The notes: generated by a model from the sequence alone, not told the origin. Shown: positions 17,179 to 26,435, counted from the first letter of the stretch. The stretch is 64,000 nucleotides of DNA from Martelella sp. NC20 (GCF_013459645.1 NZ_CP054861.1:1228001-1292000), one strand, 5' to 3'. A program made the numbers and translations.

Positions 17179-18603
17179 TCAGGCGAAAAAGCCGACCAGG
17201 GCCTTGGTTTCCAGATATTCCTCGAAGCCCGCAAGGCCGAATTCTCGACCATTGCCGGATTGTTTGTAGCCGCCAAAGGGCAACGCCCGGTCAAAGGGCG
17301 CGCCATTGTAGTAAACCCGCCCGGCGCGCAGACGATTGGCGATCCCGCGCGCGCGCTCGGGATCGGGCGACTGCACGAAGCCCGCGAGACCGAACGGCGT
17401 GTCATTGGCGATCTCGACCGCCTCGTCCTCGCTTTCATAGAACATCATCGACAGCACCGGGCCGAAGATTTCCTCGCGCGCGATCCGCATCTCCGGCGTC
17501 ACATCGGCGAATACGGTCGGATTGACGAAATAGCCGGCGTTCTGTGCGGCCGGGCGGCCGGGACCGCCGGCAACCAGCGTCGCGCCTTCCGCGATCCCGG
17601 AGACGATCAGCGCCTGCACCTTGTCGAATTGCGTCCGGCTCACCAGCGGGCCCATCGTCGTCTTCGGGTCCATCGGATCGCCAAGCACGATCGTATCGAT
17701 CGCGCCGCGCGCGGCCTCGATTGCTTCTTCACGATTGACGCGCGGCACCAGCATGCGGGTTGGCGACTGGCAGTTCTGGCCGCCATTGACGTTGCAGGCA
17801 TGGACGCCGGCGGCGACCGCCTTCGCGATATCGGCATCGGGCAGAATGATGTTGGCGGATTTGCCGCCGAGTTCCTGGGCCACGCGCTTGATCGTGTCGG
17901 CGGCAAGCTTGGCAACGCGGATGCCCGCGCCCCCCGAGCCGGTGATCGACACCATGTCGATGTCCGAGTGGCTTGCGATCGCCTCGCCGACGGTCGGCCC
18001 GTCGCCGGCGACGAGGTTGAAGACGCCTGCGGGAACGCCGGCCCGGTCGATGATCTCGGCAAGCGCCTTGGCGCTCAGCGGCGCGATCTCGCTCGGCTTC
18101 AGCACCATGGTGCAGCCGGTGGCAAGCGCCGGCGCGATCTTCGAGGCCATCTGGTTCAGCGGCCAGTTCCACGGCGTGATCATGCCGCAGACCCCGATCG
18201 GTTCGCGCCGGACGATGCCGGTCGGTTCGGGACGCTCGAATGCGTAGGTTTCCAGAATCCGGATGGCTTCCTCGAAGTGAAACAGCGCGACGGTCGCCTG
18301 CCGTTCCGTCGAGAATGTGATCGGCACGCCCATTTCCATCGTCATCAGCCGGGCAAGCTCGGGCAGGTCTGCCCGGAAGCCTTCCACGATGCGATGGAGC
18401 GTTTCAAGCCGTTCCTCGCGCGTCGTTATCGACCAGGTCGCAAAGGCCCGGCGCGCGGCAGCGACGGCCATATCGACATCGGCAGCGGAGCCGAGCGCGA
18501 CACGGCCGATCCGCTGTTCGTCGGCCGGGTTGATGATCGCCATCTCGCCAGCGCCTGCAGGCGTCACCCAGCTTCCGTCAATATAGAACTCCAGCGCGTC
18601 CAT
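17179..18603 (-). CDS. Aldehyde dehydrogenase family protein
   Basis: 474-residue NAD(P)-dependent aldehyde dehydrogenase. The catalytic Cys is at residue 278 in NGGQNCQSPTRMLV, and the general-base Glu is in VAQELGGKSANII. The cofactor region shows VCGMITPWNWPLNQM and SITGSGGAGIRVAK. The C-terminal RALPFGGYKQSGNGRE is the usual family ending. The N residue before Cys and the surrounding sequence fit broad-specificity class enzymes; the substrate is not predictable. GGGAGAGG precedes the ATG. It is divergent from the MaoC gene across a 154-base region that holds operator site B, and leads the SnoaL-like gene. Confidence 0.92.
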   Translation of the reverse strand: MDALEFYIDGSWVTPAGAGEMAIINPADEQRIGRVALGSAADVDMAVAAARRAFATWSITTREERLETLHRIVEGFRADLPELARLMTMEMGVPITFSTERQATVALFHFEEAIRILETYAFERPEPTGIVRREPIGVCGMITPWNWPLNQMASKIAPALATGCTMVLKPSEIAPLSAKALAEIIDRAGVPAGVFNLVAGDGPTVGEAIASHSDIDMVSITGSGGAGIRVAKLAADTIKRVAQELGGKSANIILPDADIAKAVAAGVHACNVNGGQNCQSPTRMLVPRVNREEAIEAARGAIDTIVLGDPMDPKTTMGPLVSRTQFDKVQALIVSGIAEGATLVAGGPGRPAAQNAGYFVNPTVFADVTPEMRIAREEIFGPVLSMMFYESEDEAVEIANDTPFGLAGFVQSPDPERARGIANRLRAGRVYYNGAPFDRALPFGGYKQSGNGREFGLAGFEEYLETKALVGFFA

Positions 18604-18672
18604 GATCCTCTCCCTTGCTCGGCAGCGGCGACTTTATCCGTCGCGGGCAAGGCTGCAATCGGGGCGCTGCCG

Positions 18673-18691
18673 CATTTCGTCTGACGAAATG
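18673..18691. promoter_or_regulatory. Shared operator site B between divergent genes
   Basis: CATTTCGTCTGACGAAATG is a perfect palindrome (8-base arms, CTG centre) midway between the aldehyde dehydrogenase and MaoC starts, 70 and 67 bases from them. It matches sites A, C and D. Its central position suits control of both directions. Confidence 0.65.
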
Positions 18692-18757
18692 AAAGGCGCG
18701 CGGTTTTGCCTGGCATTGCGATGGTATCTAGAACATCATCTCCAACAGGAGGACAGC

Positions 18758-19207
18758 ATGCGGCGCTATTTCGAGGATTTTGAGGTCGGCGAGACCTGGA
18801 CCAGCAAGACGATTACCCTGTCGGAGGCCGATATCATCCGCTTTGCCGGCGAATACGACCCGCAGCCGATGCATACCGATCCCGAAGCGGCGGCAAAGGG
18901 CCGGTTCGGCTCGCTGATCGCCAGCGGCTGGCAACTCGCAGCGCTTTCCATGCGCCTGTTCGTGGAACAGGGCGGCTATGGCGAAACGCCGATGGTCGGC
19001 CTTGGCGTCGATGAGCTGCGCTGGCGGCGGCCGGTCAGGCCCGGCGATGCGCTGACCGTCACCCGCGAGGTGGTGGAAACCTCCCGGCATGAAAAACGCC
19101 CCGAATTCGGCCGCGTCCGCACCAGGGTGACGATGACCAACCAGGACGGTGAGGCGGTGATGACCTTCACGTCACTCGGTCAGGTGCCCGCGCGCGATGC
19201 GGGGTAG
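18758..19207 (+). CDS. MaoC-family (R)-hydratase/dehydratase
   Basis: 149-residue hot-dog-fold protein. The hydratase-2 motif is visible: ADIIRFAGEYDPQPMHTDPEAA, where the Asp and His of the YDPQPMH segment are the expected catalytic pair, followed by GLIASGW-like sequence. Members hydrate enoyl-CoA or related acyl thioesters. AGGAGGA lies six bases before the ATG at 18758; the longer frame upstream is not supported. It is divergent from the aldehyde dehydrogenase gene and shares operator site B, so it belongs to the same locus. The real acyl substrate is unknown. Confidence 0.88.
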   Translation: MRRYFEDFEVGETWTSKTITLSEADIIRFAGEYDPQPMHTDPEAAAKGRFGSLIASGWQLAALSMRLFVEQGGYGETPMVGLGVDELRWRRPVRPGDALTVTREVVETSRHEKRPEFGRVRTRVTMTNQDGEAVMTFTSLGQVPARDAG

Positions 19208-19272
19208 CGGCATAATGAGGAGAGTGGGTTGATAAACCCGGCAAGTGGTTACGGAGTTGCCGCGCTATCCGC

Positions 19273-19385
19273 CGTCATCCCGGCCCTGAGCCGGGATCCA
19301 GTAAGCGCAAGTCCTTGCGCCCAAAACCTTTTTTTGAAAATCACCACAGGTGGCCCTGGCTGCCGGCTCAAGGCCGGCATGACGG
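19273..19385. repeat. GTCAT-type palindromic repeat
   Basis: The left stem CGTCATCCCGGCCCTGAGCC pairs with the following GGGAT; the right stem is GCCGGCTCAAGGCCGGC and ends ATGACGG. The two ends are inverted relative to each other (GTCATCCCGGC... / ...GGCCGGCATGAC), as in the repeats at 12574, 31358 and 38054, but with a different core sequence (CCGG rather than CCTCGG). Confidence 0.65.
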
Positions 19386-19429
19386 ATGAGCTTGGGAGGA
19401 CTTTGTCAGCGGTCAGGAAAGCGTCTCCC

Positions 19430-19445
19430 TTTCGGCTGACGAAAC
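19430..19445. promoter_or_regulatory. Shared operator site C
   Basis: TTTCGGCTGACGAAAC, with the palindromic arms TTTCG and CGAAA around GCTGA, lies about 73 bases before the hydrolase start. It differs from site B only at one central base and in the outer flanks. Confidence 0.55.
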
Positions 19446-19517
19446 GCGGCGGCGGCAGGGGATGCGTCCGTCGCCGTCCGCGCATATGAACGACGCATGA
19501 ATCAGGGAGGATGCATT

Positions 19518-20516
19518 GTGCAGCAGATCAGCCGCAGGGATTTTTTCGTTACGACGCGCGACGGCGTCAGGATCGCGATCCGGGAGGTGGTTGACGAGGC
19601 CGCGCCCGACCGTGCCGTGCCGATGATCCTGATGCATGGCACGCGGATTCCAGGCCTTTCCGAATATGATCTCGATGCGCCGAACGGCTCGCTTGCCGAA
19701 GACCTGGCCCGCAGCGGGCACCGCTGCTACATCGTCGATGGCCGCGGCTTCGGCCGGTCCGAGCGCCCGCCGGAAATGGAAGCGCCGCCGCAAAAGTCCC
19801 GGCCGCTTTACCGCATGCTGGAACTGACGCGCGATCTCGACGCAGCCGCCGATCATCTGCGCAATGCAAGCGGGTATGACAAGGTCGGCATGTTCGGCTG
19901 GGGCGTCGGCGGCACCTGCGTCATGGCCTATGCGGCGCTCTGGCCGGAAAAGGTCAGCCACCTCGTGCTCTACGTGATGATGTATGGCGCGGCCGGCAAT
20001 CACCCGAAATTCCGTCATGGCTCGCAATGGGAGGATCCCGCCCGGCCCGGTCATTTCAACCGCCCGCATTTCGGCAATTACACCTTCAATGCCGTCGACA
20101 TGCTGACCCGCGAATGGGACCGGCAGATCCCGATCGAGGACAAGACCGCATGGCGCGACCCGGCCATCGTCAAGGCCTTCGAGAAGGCGCTGATCGATGG
20201 CGATCCGACCGCGAAGGACCGCGATCCGCCGACCTATCGCAGCCCCAACGGCATGCTGGAGGACCTGTTCCTGATGGGAACCGGCCACAAGCTTGTCGAT
20301 GCCAGCCAGGTCTATGCCCGGGTCATGATCGTGCGCCCGGAATTCGACACGCTCAGCCAGAAGGATGATATGGACGCGCTTGCCGGCGACCTGATCAATG
20401 CGGCGGAAGTGTTATACTGGCAGCCGGAAAACACCACGCACTACATTCTTTTCGATCGGCCCGAACGCGGACGGGATGCGATGCTTGGAGAAATGGACGC
20501 GTTTCTGGGACGCTGA
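19518..20516 (+). CDS. Alpha/beta-hydrolase-fold protein lacking the usual nucleophile
   Basis: 332-residue alpha/beta hydrolase. The oxyanion strand MILMHGTR, the strand with DGRGFGRSERP, and a C-terminal THYILFDRPERG (candidate catalytic His) fit the fold. At the nucleophile elbow, however, the sequence is FGWGVGG, where the usual G-x-S-x-G Ser is Gly (residue 129 from the GTG start). This was read directly from codons GGC TGG GGC GTC GGC. It may be non-hydrolytic, use another residue, or act as a binding protein. I favour GTG at 19518 (GGGAGG seven bases upstream) over ATG at 19497. Operator site C precedes it and TctC follows. Confidence 0.75.
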   Translation: MQQISRRDFFVTTRDGVRIAIREVVDEAAPDRAVPMILMHGTRIPGLSEYDLDAPNGSLAEDLARSGHRCYIVDGRGFGRSERPPEMEAPPQKSRPLYRMLELTRDLDAAADHLRNASGYDKVGMFGWGVGGTCVMAYAALWPEKVSHLVLYVMMYGAAGNHPKFRHGSQWEDPARPGHFNRPHFGNYTFNAVDMLTREWDRQIPIEDKTAWRDPAIVKAFEKALIDGDPTAKDRDPPTYRSPNGMLEDLFLMGTGHKLVDASQVYARVMIVRPEFDTLSQKDDMDALAGDLINAAEVLYWQPENTTHYILFDRPERGRDAMLGEMDAFLGR

Positions 20517-20519
20517 TTC

Positions 20520-20536
20520 GTTTCGCCTGGCGAAAC
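20520..20536. promoter_or_regulatory. Shared operator site D before tctCBA
   Basis: GTTTCGCCTGGCGAAAC is a perfect palindrome (8-base arms around T), starting three bases after the hydrolase stop and 113 bases before the TctC start. Its first 13 bases equal site A. Confidence 0.65.
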
Positions 20537-20648
20537 AAAGGCCTCGCACGGTTTGCGTTTCGCAAGCGGATTGATAGGCAGGAACAGGACAAGGGTGCGA
20601 TCTGGCATTGGGGATTGAGGCCAGCCACCCGCAACGGAGGAGGAAAAC

Positions 20649-21596
20649 ATGAAAACCACAATTTTTGGCACGATCGTGCTTGGCTTTACGGCAATGACGG
20701 CAACCGGCGCCTATGCCGCAACCTGCCCGGACGGCTTTCCGGAAAAGCCGATCCAGATGCTTGTCGGTTACGGCGCGGGCGGCGGCACGGATGCGATTGC
20801 GCGCGCGCTCGCGGCCGAAATCGAGGAGAGCCAGGGCTGGACGGTGATCACCGACAACAAGCCGGGCGCCGGCGGCGGGGTGATGTCGGCGATGCTGATG
20901 AACATGAAGCCCGATGGCTATGCGATCGGCGTCGGCGCGACCGGCACGGTGGCGCTCAACCCATACGAAAACAACGACACGCCCTACACCTATGAAAGCT
21001 TCGACTATCTGGGCACCGCGATGCAGATCAATTACGGCCTGGTGGCGCTGGTCGACCGGCCCTACCAGAACCTCGAGGAATTCATCGCCTATGCCAGGGA
21101 AAACAATGGCGCGACCATTGCCGTCGGCGGCAAGAGCCAGGAAATCCTCGTCGATCAGATGGCCAAGCACTACGACGTGACGCTGATCGCGGTGCCGAGC
21201 AAGGGCGCCGCCGACGCGCTTCAATCGACGCTTGGCGGCCATGTGGATGCAACCACACAGGGCACCCAGCATGTGCAGCAGATCAAGGCCGGCGCGATGA
21301 ACCAGCTCGCCTCGCTCACCGATTCCCGCGTGCCCTACGCGCCGGATTCGCCGTCGCTGGTGGAGGGCGGCCTCGATGCCACGATCGAGGGACAGACCAT
21401 CTTCATGATCCCCAAGGGCGTCGATCCTGCGATCAGGACCTGCCTTGAAGAGGCGCTCGACGAGGCGGTCAATTCGCAAAGCTATGGCGAGCTGATGACC
21501 AGGCTGGAAAACGAGCCGCTCAATCTCGGGCCTGAGGGAACGACCGAGCGGATCGCGCAGAACGCCCGGTTCTACAAATCCTATCTCGGCAAGTGA
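20649..21596 (+). CDS. tctC: Tripartite tricarboxylate transporter binding protein (TctC family)
   Basis: 315-residue periplasmic binding protein. Residues 1-23 form a signal peptide ending in AYA. The mature protein has the Bug/TctC layout: FPEKPIQMLVGYGAGGGTDAIARALA at the ligand entrance (given here as a short pattern, GYGAGGGTD) and VITDNKPGAGGG. Family members bind citrate, other carboxylates or related small molecules and pass them to TctAB. GGAGGAGG lies shortly before the ATG. It heads a tctC-tctB-tctA operon and follows operator site D. The bound ligand is not predictable. Confidence 0.92.
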   Translation: MKTTIFGTIVLGFTAMTATGAYAATCPDGFPEKPIQMLVGYGAGGGTDAIARALAAEIEESQGWTVITDNKPGAGGGVMSAMLMNMKPDGYAIGVGATGTVALNPYENNDTPYTYESFDYLGTAMQINYGLVALVDRPYQNLEEFIAYARENNGATIAVGGKSQEILVDQMAKHYDVTLIAVPSKGAADALQSTLGGHVDATTQGTQHVQQIKAGAMNQLASLTDSRVPYAPDSPSLVEGGLDATIEGQTIFMIPKGVDPAIRTCLEEALDEAVNSQSYGELMTRLENEPLNLGPEGTTERIAQNARFYKSYLGK

Positions 21597-21615
21597 CGCG
21601 GGAAGGTCTGGCGGC

Positions 21616-22047
21616 ATGCATTTCGAACGACTGATCGGGGGAGCCGCCATCATCTTCGGCGGGTTCCTGCTGTTCTACCTGATCCCCGATCAGGTGACCG
21701 CCAGCGCCGGGCCGATCGACCCGTCGCTGTTTCCGAAAATTGCCGCCTGGCTGTTCATCCTGCTCGGCGCGGTGCAACTCGTCATGAAACCGCGCGAGGC
21801 GTCCGCGTTCGATGCTTACGAATTCGTCCGTCTCGCCGGCCTCACCATCGCCGTGCTTGTGGCGGCGCTGGCGATGCCGCGGATCGGTTTCCTGCCGTCG
21901 GCGGTGGCGCTGATGGCGGTGATCTGCGCCTTCATGTTCGAACGGCGCAGAGCCTGGCTTGCCGCCACGGTCGCGGCCGTGCCGGTCGGCACATGGTTCG
22001 TCTTCGTCATCGTGATGGGCCGTCCGCTGCCCGCAATACCGTTCTGA
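21616..22047 (+). CDS. tctB: Tripartite tricarboxylate transporter small membrane subunit (TctB family)
   Basis: 143-residue membrane protein with about four hydrophobic segments: near residues 8-25, 38-52, 70-95 and 115-140. Location between tctC and tctA and the family-like GPIDPSLFPKIAAWLFILLG region (shown only in part) support TctB. It is poorly conserved across the family, so the call depends partly on context. It starts 20 bases after tctC and stops 10 bases before tctA. Confidence 0.85.
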   Translation: MHFERLIGGAAIIFGGFLLFYLIPDQVTASAGPIDPSLFPKIAAWLFILLGAVQLVMKPREASAFDAYEFVRLAGLTIAVLVAALAMPRIGFLPSAVALMAVICAFMFERRRAWLAATVAAVPVGTWFVFVIVMGRPLPAIPF

Positions 22048-22056
22048 GAAAGCGCC

Positions 22057-23580
22057 ATGCCTGATCTTGCAACCATTATCGGCGGGCTGACGGACGCGCT
22101 CACGCTCACCAATCTTTTCTACATCATCATGGGCGTGGCCGTCGGCCAGATCGTCGGCGCCATACCCGGCATGACGCTGTTGATGGCGCTCGCGATCGCG
22201 ATCCCGCTCACCTATACGCTCGACACGCTGACGGCGCTCGCCTTCCTGATTTCCGTCAACAAGGGCGGCACGGTCGGCGGCGCGATCCCGGCGATCCTGA
22301 TCAATACGCCGGGCACCCCGGAATCGGCGGCAACCGCGCTCGATGGCCATCCCATGGCCAAAAAGGGCAAGCCGATGAAGGCGATGAAATATGCGCTGTA
22401 TTATTCGGTTTTCGGCGATATTTCGAGCGACATCGTGCTGATCACGATCTCGGCGCCGCTGGCTATTGTGGCGCTGAAAATGGGGCCGATCGAGATCACC
22501 GCGCTGATGATCCTCGCCTTCACGGTGATTACCGGGCTTGTCGGCAATTCGATGGTGAAGGGGCTGATGGCGGCGGCCCTCGGTTTTCTGTTCGCCTCCG
22601 TCGGCATCGATCCCGGCCTCGGCACGCCGCGTTTCACCTTCGGCTCGCTCGATCTTTACGACGGCCTGCCGCTGACGGCGATGTCGATCGGGCTTCTGGC
22701 CGTTTCCGAAATCTTCCGCCAGATCGCCGCGACCACGCGGGCCACCAGCACCGCCTCGCCCATCCGCGTTCGTTCCGATGATCCCGACGACAGGGGCGTC
22801 ACCTTCGCCGAACTGATGGCGAACAAATATGTCGCGATCCGCGCCTTCGTGATCGGGACCGTGATCGGGGCGATCCCGGGGCTCGGCTCGGCGACGGCAG
22901 GATTTCTGTCCTATTCGGTCACCAAGCAGGCAGCGAAGGACCCCGAAAGCTTCGGCACGGGCGATCCGCGCGGCATCGCGGCTTCGGAAGCCGCCAATTC
23001 CGCGGTGGTCGGCGCCAATCTGATACCGCTGCTGACGCTCGGCATCCCCGGCAATATCGCCGCCGCCCTTCTCGTCAGCGCCTTCATCATTCACGGCGTC
23101 CAGCCGGGCCCGCTTCTGTTCGAGGAACAGGGCCGGCTGATCTACGGTCTGTTCGGGGCGATGCTCATTGCCAATTTCTGCAATCTCGGCGTCGGCCAGA
23201 TCGGCATGCGGATCTGGGCGCTGGCGATCGCCGCGCCCAATTCGGTGGTCTATCCGGCAGCCCTGCTGCTCTGCGTCACCGGCGCCTATGTGACCGCCGG
23301 TTCGATGTTCGGCATCTACATCATGCTCGCATTCGGCGTTCTCGGCTATTTCATGCAGCGTTTCGGCTTTTCGGTGGTCGCCTTCATCATCGGCTATGTG
23401 CTGACGCCGGAACTGGAATCGAAAATGGTGCAGTCGATCCTGATCAGCCGCGGCGACCCGATGGTCGTGTTCCAGCATCCGATCGCGCTGGTGCTGCTGG
23501 CGCTCTCGGTCATCTCGATCGTCTATCTGGGGCCAAGGAAGAGAAAGCCGAACCCGGAACCGGAGCCCATCGAGGACTGA
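22057..23580 (+). CDS. tctA: Tripartite tricarboxylate transporter large membrane subunit (TctA family)
   Basis: 507-residue integral membrane protein of normal TctA length. The family repeats are visible: VGAIPGMTLLMALAIAIPLT near the N-terminus and a second copy around IGAIPGLGSATAGFLSY, each with the conserved Gly-Pro-Gly hairpin pattern. TPGTPESAATALDG is another hallmark. It forms the ion-driven import channel with TctB. It ends the operon and is convergent with coaA, 13 bases away. Confidence 0.93.
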   Translation: MPDLATIIGGLTDALTLTNLFYIIMGVAVGQIVGAIPGMTLLMALAIAIPLTYTLDTLTALAFLISVNKGGTVGGAIPAILINTPGTPESAATALDGHPMAKKGKPMKAMKYALYYSVFGDISSDIVLITISAPLAIVALKMGPIEITALMILAFTVITGLVGNSMVKGLMAAALGFLFASVGIDPGLGTPRFTFGSLDLYDGLPLTAMSIGLLAVSEIFRQIAATTRATSTASPIRVRSDDPDDRGVTFAELMANKYVAIRAFVIGTVIGAIPGLGSATAGFLSYSVTKQAAKDPESFGTGDPRGIAASEAANSAVVGANLIPLLTLGIPGNIAAALLVSAFIIHGVQPGPLLFEEQGRLIYGLFGAMLIANFCNLGVGQIGMRIWALAIAAPNSVVYPAALLLCVTGAYVTAGSMFGIYIMLAFGVLGYFMQRFGFSVVAFIIGYVLTPELESKMVQSILISRGDPMVVFQHPIALVLLALSVISIVYLGPRKRKPNPEPEPIED

Positions 23581-23593
23581 CCTGCGGTCTCGC

Positions 23594-24586
23594 TCAGAGC
23601 TTTCTGAGCGCGACCGTTTCGACCAGATGATCGCGGCCCTTGCGCAGGATCAGGTCGGCGCGGGGACGGGTCGGCAGGATGTTTTCCTCGAGGTTCCTGA
23701 AGTTGATCTTGTCCCAGAGCTCTTCGGCATGGGCGATCGCTTCCGCCTCGCTGATCTGGGTGAAGCGGTGGAAATAGGAGGCCGGGTTCTGGAACGCGGT
23801 GGCGCGCAACTGCCGGAACCGCTCGATATACCACTGATGGATCAGCGAGACCTCGGCATCGATATAGATCGAGAAATCGAAGAAATCCGAGACCATCGGC
23901 ACCATCCGCCCGCCGGCCGGCAGATTGCGGGCCTGCAATACGTTGATGCCCTCGAAGATCAGGATATCGGGCCGGTCGACGGTGACGAAGCCGTCGGGCA
24001 GCACGTCATAGCTCAGATGCGAATAAAGCGGCGCCTTGACATGCGGCATGCCGGCCTTGATCGCCGACAGGAAATTCAGGATCGCGCCGGTATCGAAGCT
24101 CTCGGGAAAGCCCTTGCGCTGCATCAGCCCGTCGCGCTCCAGCACGGCATTGGGATAGAGAAATCCATCGGAGGTGACGAGATCGACCTTGGGGCTTGAC
24201 GGCCAGCGCGCAAGCAGCTGTTTCAACAGGCGCGCGGTGGTGGACTTGCCGACCGCGACCGGGCCGGCAACGCCGATGATGAACGGCGTCTTGTTGTCCT
24301 GCTCGTCGAAGTTCAGGAACCGCGCGCGCTGGCGAAACAGCATCTGCGAGCTTTCCACATGCGTGGACAGAAGCCGCGACAGCGACAGATAGATGCGGCG
24401 GACTTCCTCAAGCTCGGTCGGGTCGTTGAGCGAGCGCATCTCGCGCACTTCGTCGGCCGTCAGCGTCAGCGGCGTATCGGCGCGAAACCGGGCCCATTCC
24501 TCCGCGGTGAAGAAGCGATAGGGCGAGACCCTGCCCGGGCGGATATCGCCCTGCGCCTGCAGGGCGTCCTGGAAGTCCTCGATCAT
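23594..24586 (-). CDS. coaA: Pantothenate kinase, type I
   Basis: 330-residue type-I pantothenate kinase, which catalyses the first step of CoA synthesis. The P-loop GPVAVGKST is at residues 108-116. Family marks include [22 protein letters not shown] and YFHRFTQ. The first ATG (24586) shares one base with the hisE stop; a GTG one codon earlier would overlap hisE by four. It is the last gene of the hisB-hisH-hisA-hisF-hisE-coaA set, as commonly seen in rhizobia. The C-terminus extends to [10 protein letters not shown], normal for the family. Confidence 0.95.
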   Translation of the reverse strand: MIEDFQDALQAQGDIRPGRVSPYRFFTAEEWARFRADTPLTLTADEVREMRSLNDPTELEEVRRIYLSLSRLLSTHVESSQMLFRQRARFLNFDEQDNKTPFIIGVAGPVAVGKSTTARLLKQLLARWPSSPKVDLVTSDGFLYPNAVLERDGLMQRKGFPESFDTGAILNFLSAIKAGMPHVKAPLYSHLSYDVLPDGFVTVDRPDILIFEGINVLQARNLPAGGRMVPMVSDFFDFSIYIDAEVSLIHQWYIERFRQLRATAFQNPASYFHRFTQISEAEAIAHAEELWDKINFRNLEENILPTRPRADLILRKGRDHLVETVALRKL

Positions 24587-24906
24587 CACGATGGCCGTCC
24601 CGCCTTTTCCTCCAGGCCGGATTGGCCCGTGCGGCGGGAAAGTTCGTCCATCACCTCGGAAAGCGGAACATCGGCGATCTTCAGCACCACAAGCAGGTGA
24701 AACAGCACGTCGGCGGTTTCCTCAATGAGGTTCTCGCGGTCTTCCGCGATCGCGGCGATCACGGCTTCAACGGCTTCCTCGCCAAACTTCTTGGCGGCCT
24801 TGCGCTGGCCGCCGGCGACGAGTTTCGCGGTCCAGCTTTCTTCCGGTGAGGCCTCGGCGCGGGTTCTGACGATTTCTTCCAGATCGGCGAGCGTGAATTC
24901 TGACAT
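24586..24906 (-). CDS. hisE: Phosphoribosyl-ATP pyrophosphatase
   Basis: 106-residue HisE, the second step of histidine synthesis (PR-ATP to PR-AMP). The all-alpha MazG-like fold motif appears as [15 protein letters not shown] and [13 protein letters not shown], with the metal-binding acidic residues EEAxE and ExxD. It is a stand-alone HisE, not fused to HisI; hisI is not in the window. It lies 16 bases after hisF and overlaps the start of coaA, so translation of the two is probably coupled. Confidence 0.94.
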   Translation of the reverse strand: MSEFTLADLEEIVRTRAEASPEESWTAKLVAGGQRKAAKKFGEEAVEAVIAAIAEDRENLIEETADVLFHLLVVLKIADVPLSEVMDELSRRTGQSGLEEKAGRPS

Positions 24907-24922
24907 GTCTTCTCCTCAGCCG

Positions 24923-25705
24923 TCAGTCGAGCCTGACGGCGATCCCGCTGTCAGCCATATACTGTTTCGCCTCGCCTATGGAATAGGTGCCGAAGTGAAA
25001 AATCGACGCAGCCAGAACGGCCGTGGCGTGACCATCGCGGATGCCCTCGACCAGATGCTCGAGCGTGCCGACGCCGCCCGACGCGATCACGGGCACGGAA
25101 ACCGCATCGGCAAGCATGCGGGTCAATTCGATGTCGTAGCCCGCCTTGGTGCCGTCGCGGTCCATGGATGTGAGCATGATTTCGCCCGCGCCCAGATCAA
25201 CGACCCTGCGCGCAAATTTCACCGCATCGATGCCGGTCGGCTTACGTCCGCCATGGGTAAAAATTTCCCAGGCGCTGTCGCCTTCCTCTGCCGGCGTTTC
25301 GCGCCGTTTGGCATCGATCGAAACGACGATGCACTGATTGCCGAACTTGTCGGCGGCCTCGGCCACGAAATCCGGGTTGTTCACCGCCGCCGAATTGATC
25401 GACACCTTGTCGGCGCCGCACAAGAGCAGCTTGCGGATATCGGCGACCGTGCGCACCCCGCCGCCGACGGTGAGCGGCATGAAGCAGTGCTCGGCGGTGC
25501 GGGTCACGACGTCGAAGATGGTGTCGCGATTGTCGGAGGTGGCGGTGATGTCGAGGAAGCAGAGTTCATCCGCCCCCGCCGCATCATAGGCCTGCGCCGC
25601 TTCCACCGGATCGCCGGCATCGATCAGGTCGACAAAGTTGACGCCCTTGACGACACGACCGTCCTTGACGTCGAGACAGGGTATGACACGGGCTTTGAGG
25701 GTCAT
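24923..25705 (-). CDS. hisF: Imidazole glycerol phosphate synthase, cyclase subunit
   Basis: 260-residue (beta/alpha)8 barrel, the cyclase half of IGP synthase. Asp11 in [14 protein letters not shown] is the first catalytic Asp; the second is in [10 protein letters not shown]. Phosphate-binding loops are seen in [10 protein letters not shown] and IASGGVGT. It partners HisH (glutaminase), encoded two genes upstream, to make IGP and AICAR. It starts 4 bases after hisA. The [20 protein letters not shown] segment has a short insertion often seen in alphaproteobacteria; I did not compare lengths formally. Confidence 0.95.
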   Translation of the reverse strand: MTLKARVIPCLDVKDGRVVKGVNFVDLIDAGDPVEAAQAYDAAGADELCFLDITATSDNRDTIFDVVTRTAEHCFMPLTVGGGVRTVADIRKLLLCGADKVSINSAAVNNPDFVAEAADKFGNQCIVVSIDAKRRETPAEEGDSAWEIFTHGGRKPTGIDAVKFARRVVDLGAGEIMLTSMDRDGTKAGYDIELTRMLADAVSVPVIASGGVGTLEHLVEGIRDGHATAVLAASIFHFGTYSIGEAKQYMADSGIAVRLD

Positions 25706-25709
25706 GAGG

Positions 25710-26435
25710 TCAGCCTTTCAAGAGCGCCAGCGCTTCGGCCGGATCGATGCGGCCATCATAAAGCGCGCGGCCGGAGATTGCACCTTCGAGGATCTGGGCG
25801 TCCGGCGCGGTCATCCGGGCGATGTCGGCCATCGAGGCGAGACCGCCGGAGGCGATCACCGGGATCGAGACTGCGCGGGCAAGTTCCAGCGTGGCCTCCC
25901 AGTTGATGCCGGTCAGAATGCCGTCGCGATCGATGTCGGTGTATATGACCGCGGCAACGCCGGCGCCCTCGAAGCGTTTGGCGAGCTCGATGACTTCGAG
26001 CTCCGAAGCCTCGGCCCAGCCCTCGACCGCCACCTTGCCGCCGCGCGCATCGATGCCGACGGCGACCTGGCCCGGAAACGCCTTGCAGGCGGCCTTCACA
26101 AGGTCCGGGTCGCGCACCGCGACGGTGCCGAGGATGACGCGGGCAAGGCCGCGCGACAGCCAGTTCTCGATATGGGCCAGCGAACGGATCCCGCCGCCGA
26201 GCTGCACCGGGTTGTTCGTCGCCTTCAGGATCGCGTCAACCGCCGCGCCATTGACGGTCTCACCCGCGAACGCGCCGTTGAGGTCAACCACATGCAGCCA
26301 TGAAAACCCCTGATCCTCGAAGGCCTTCGCCTGTGCCGCCGGATCGGGATTGTAGATCGTCGCCTGCTCCATGTCGCCAAGCTTCAGGCGAACGCACTGG
26401 CCGTCTTTCAGGTCGATTGCGGGGAAAAGGATCAT
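25710..26435 (-). CDS. hisA: ProFAR isomerase
   Basis: 241-residue (beta/alpha)8 barrel HisA, which opens the ribose of ProFAR to PRFAR. The first catalytic Asp is Asp8 in [14 protein letters not shown]; the second barrel half carries [15 protein letters not shown] and the phosphate-binding VIASGGLAS. Sequence similarity to HisF at both ends reflects common ancestry. It lies between hisH (25 bases) and hisF (4 bases) on the same strand. Confidence 0.95.
   Translation of the reverse strand: MILFPAIDLKDGQCVRLKLGDMEQATIYNPDPAAQAKAFEDQGFSWLHVVDLNGAFAGETVNGAAVDAILKATNNPVQLGGGIRSLAHIENWLSRGLARVILGTVAVRDPDLVKAACKAFPGQVAVGIDARGGKVAVEGWAEASELEVIELAKRFEGAGVAAVIYTDIDRDGILTGINWEATLELARAVSIPVIASGGLASMADIARMTAPDAQILEGAISGRALYDGRIDPAEALALLKG

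Larger units (their letters stand above)
19208..19517. other. 310-base gap: palindromic repeat plus operator site C
   Basis: The gap between the MaoC and hydrolase genes holds a GTCAT-type palindromic repeat at 19273-19385 and the operator-like site C at 19430-19445. No gene is seen. Confidence 0.6.

Noticed and set aside
21520-23478. A 652-codon minus-strand open frame.
   Set aside because: It is antisense to tctB and tctA.
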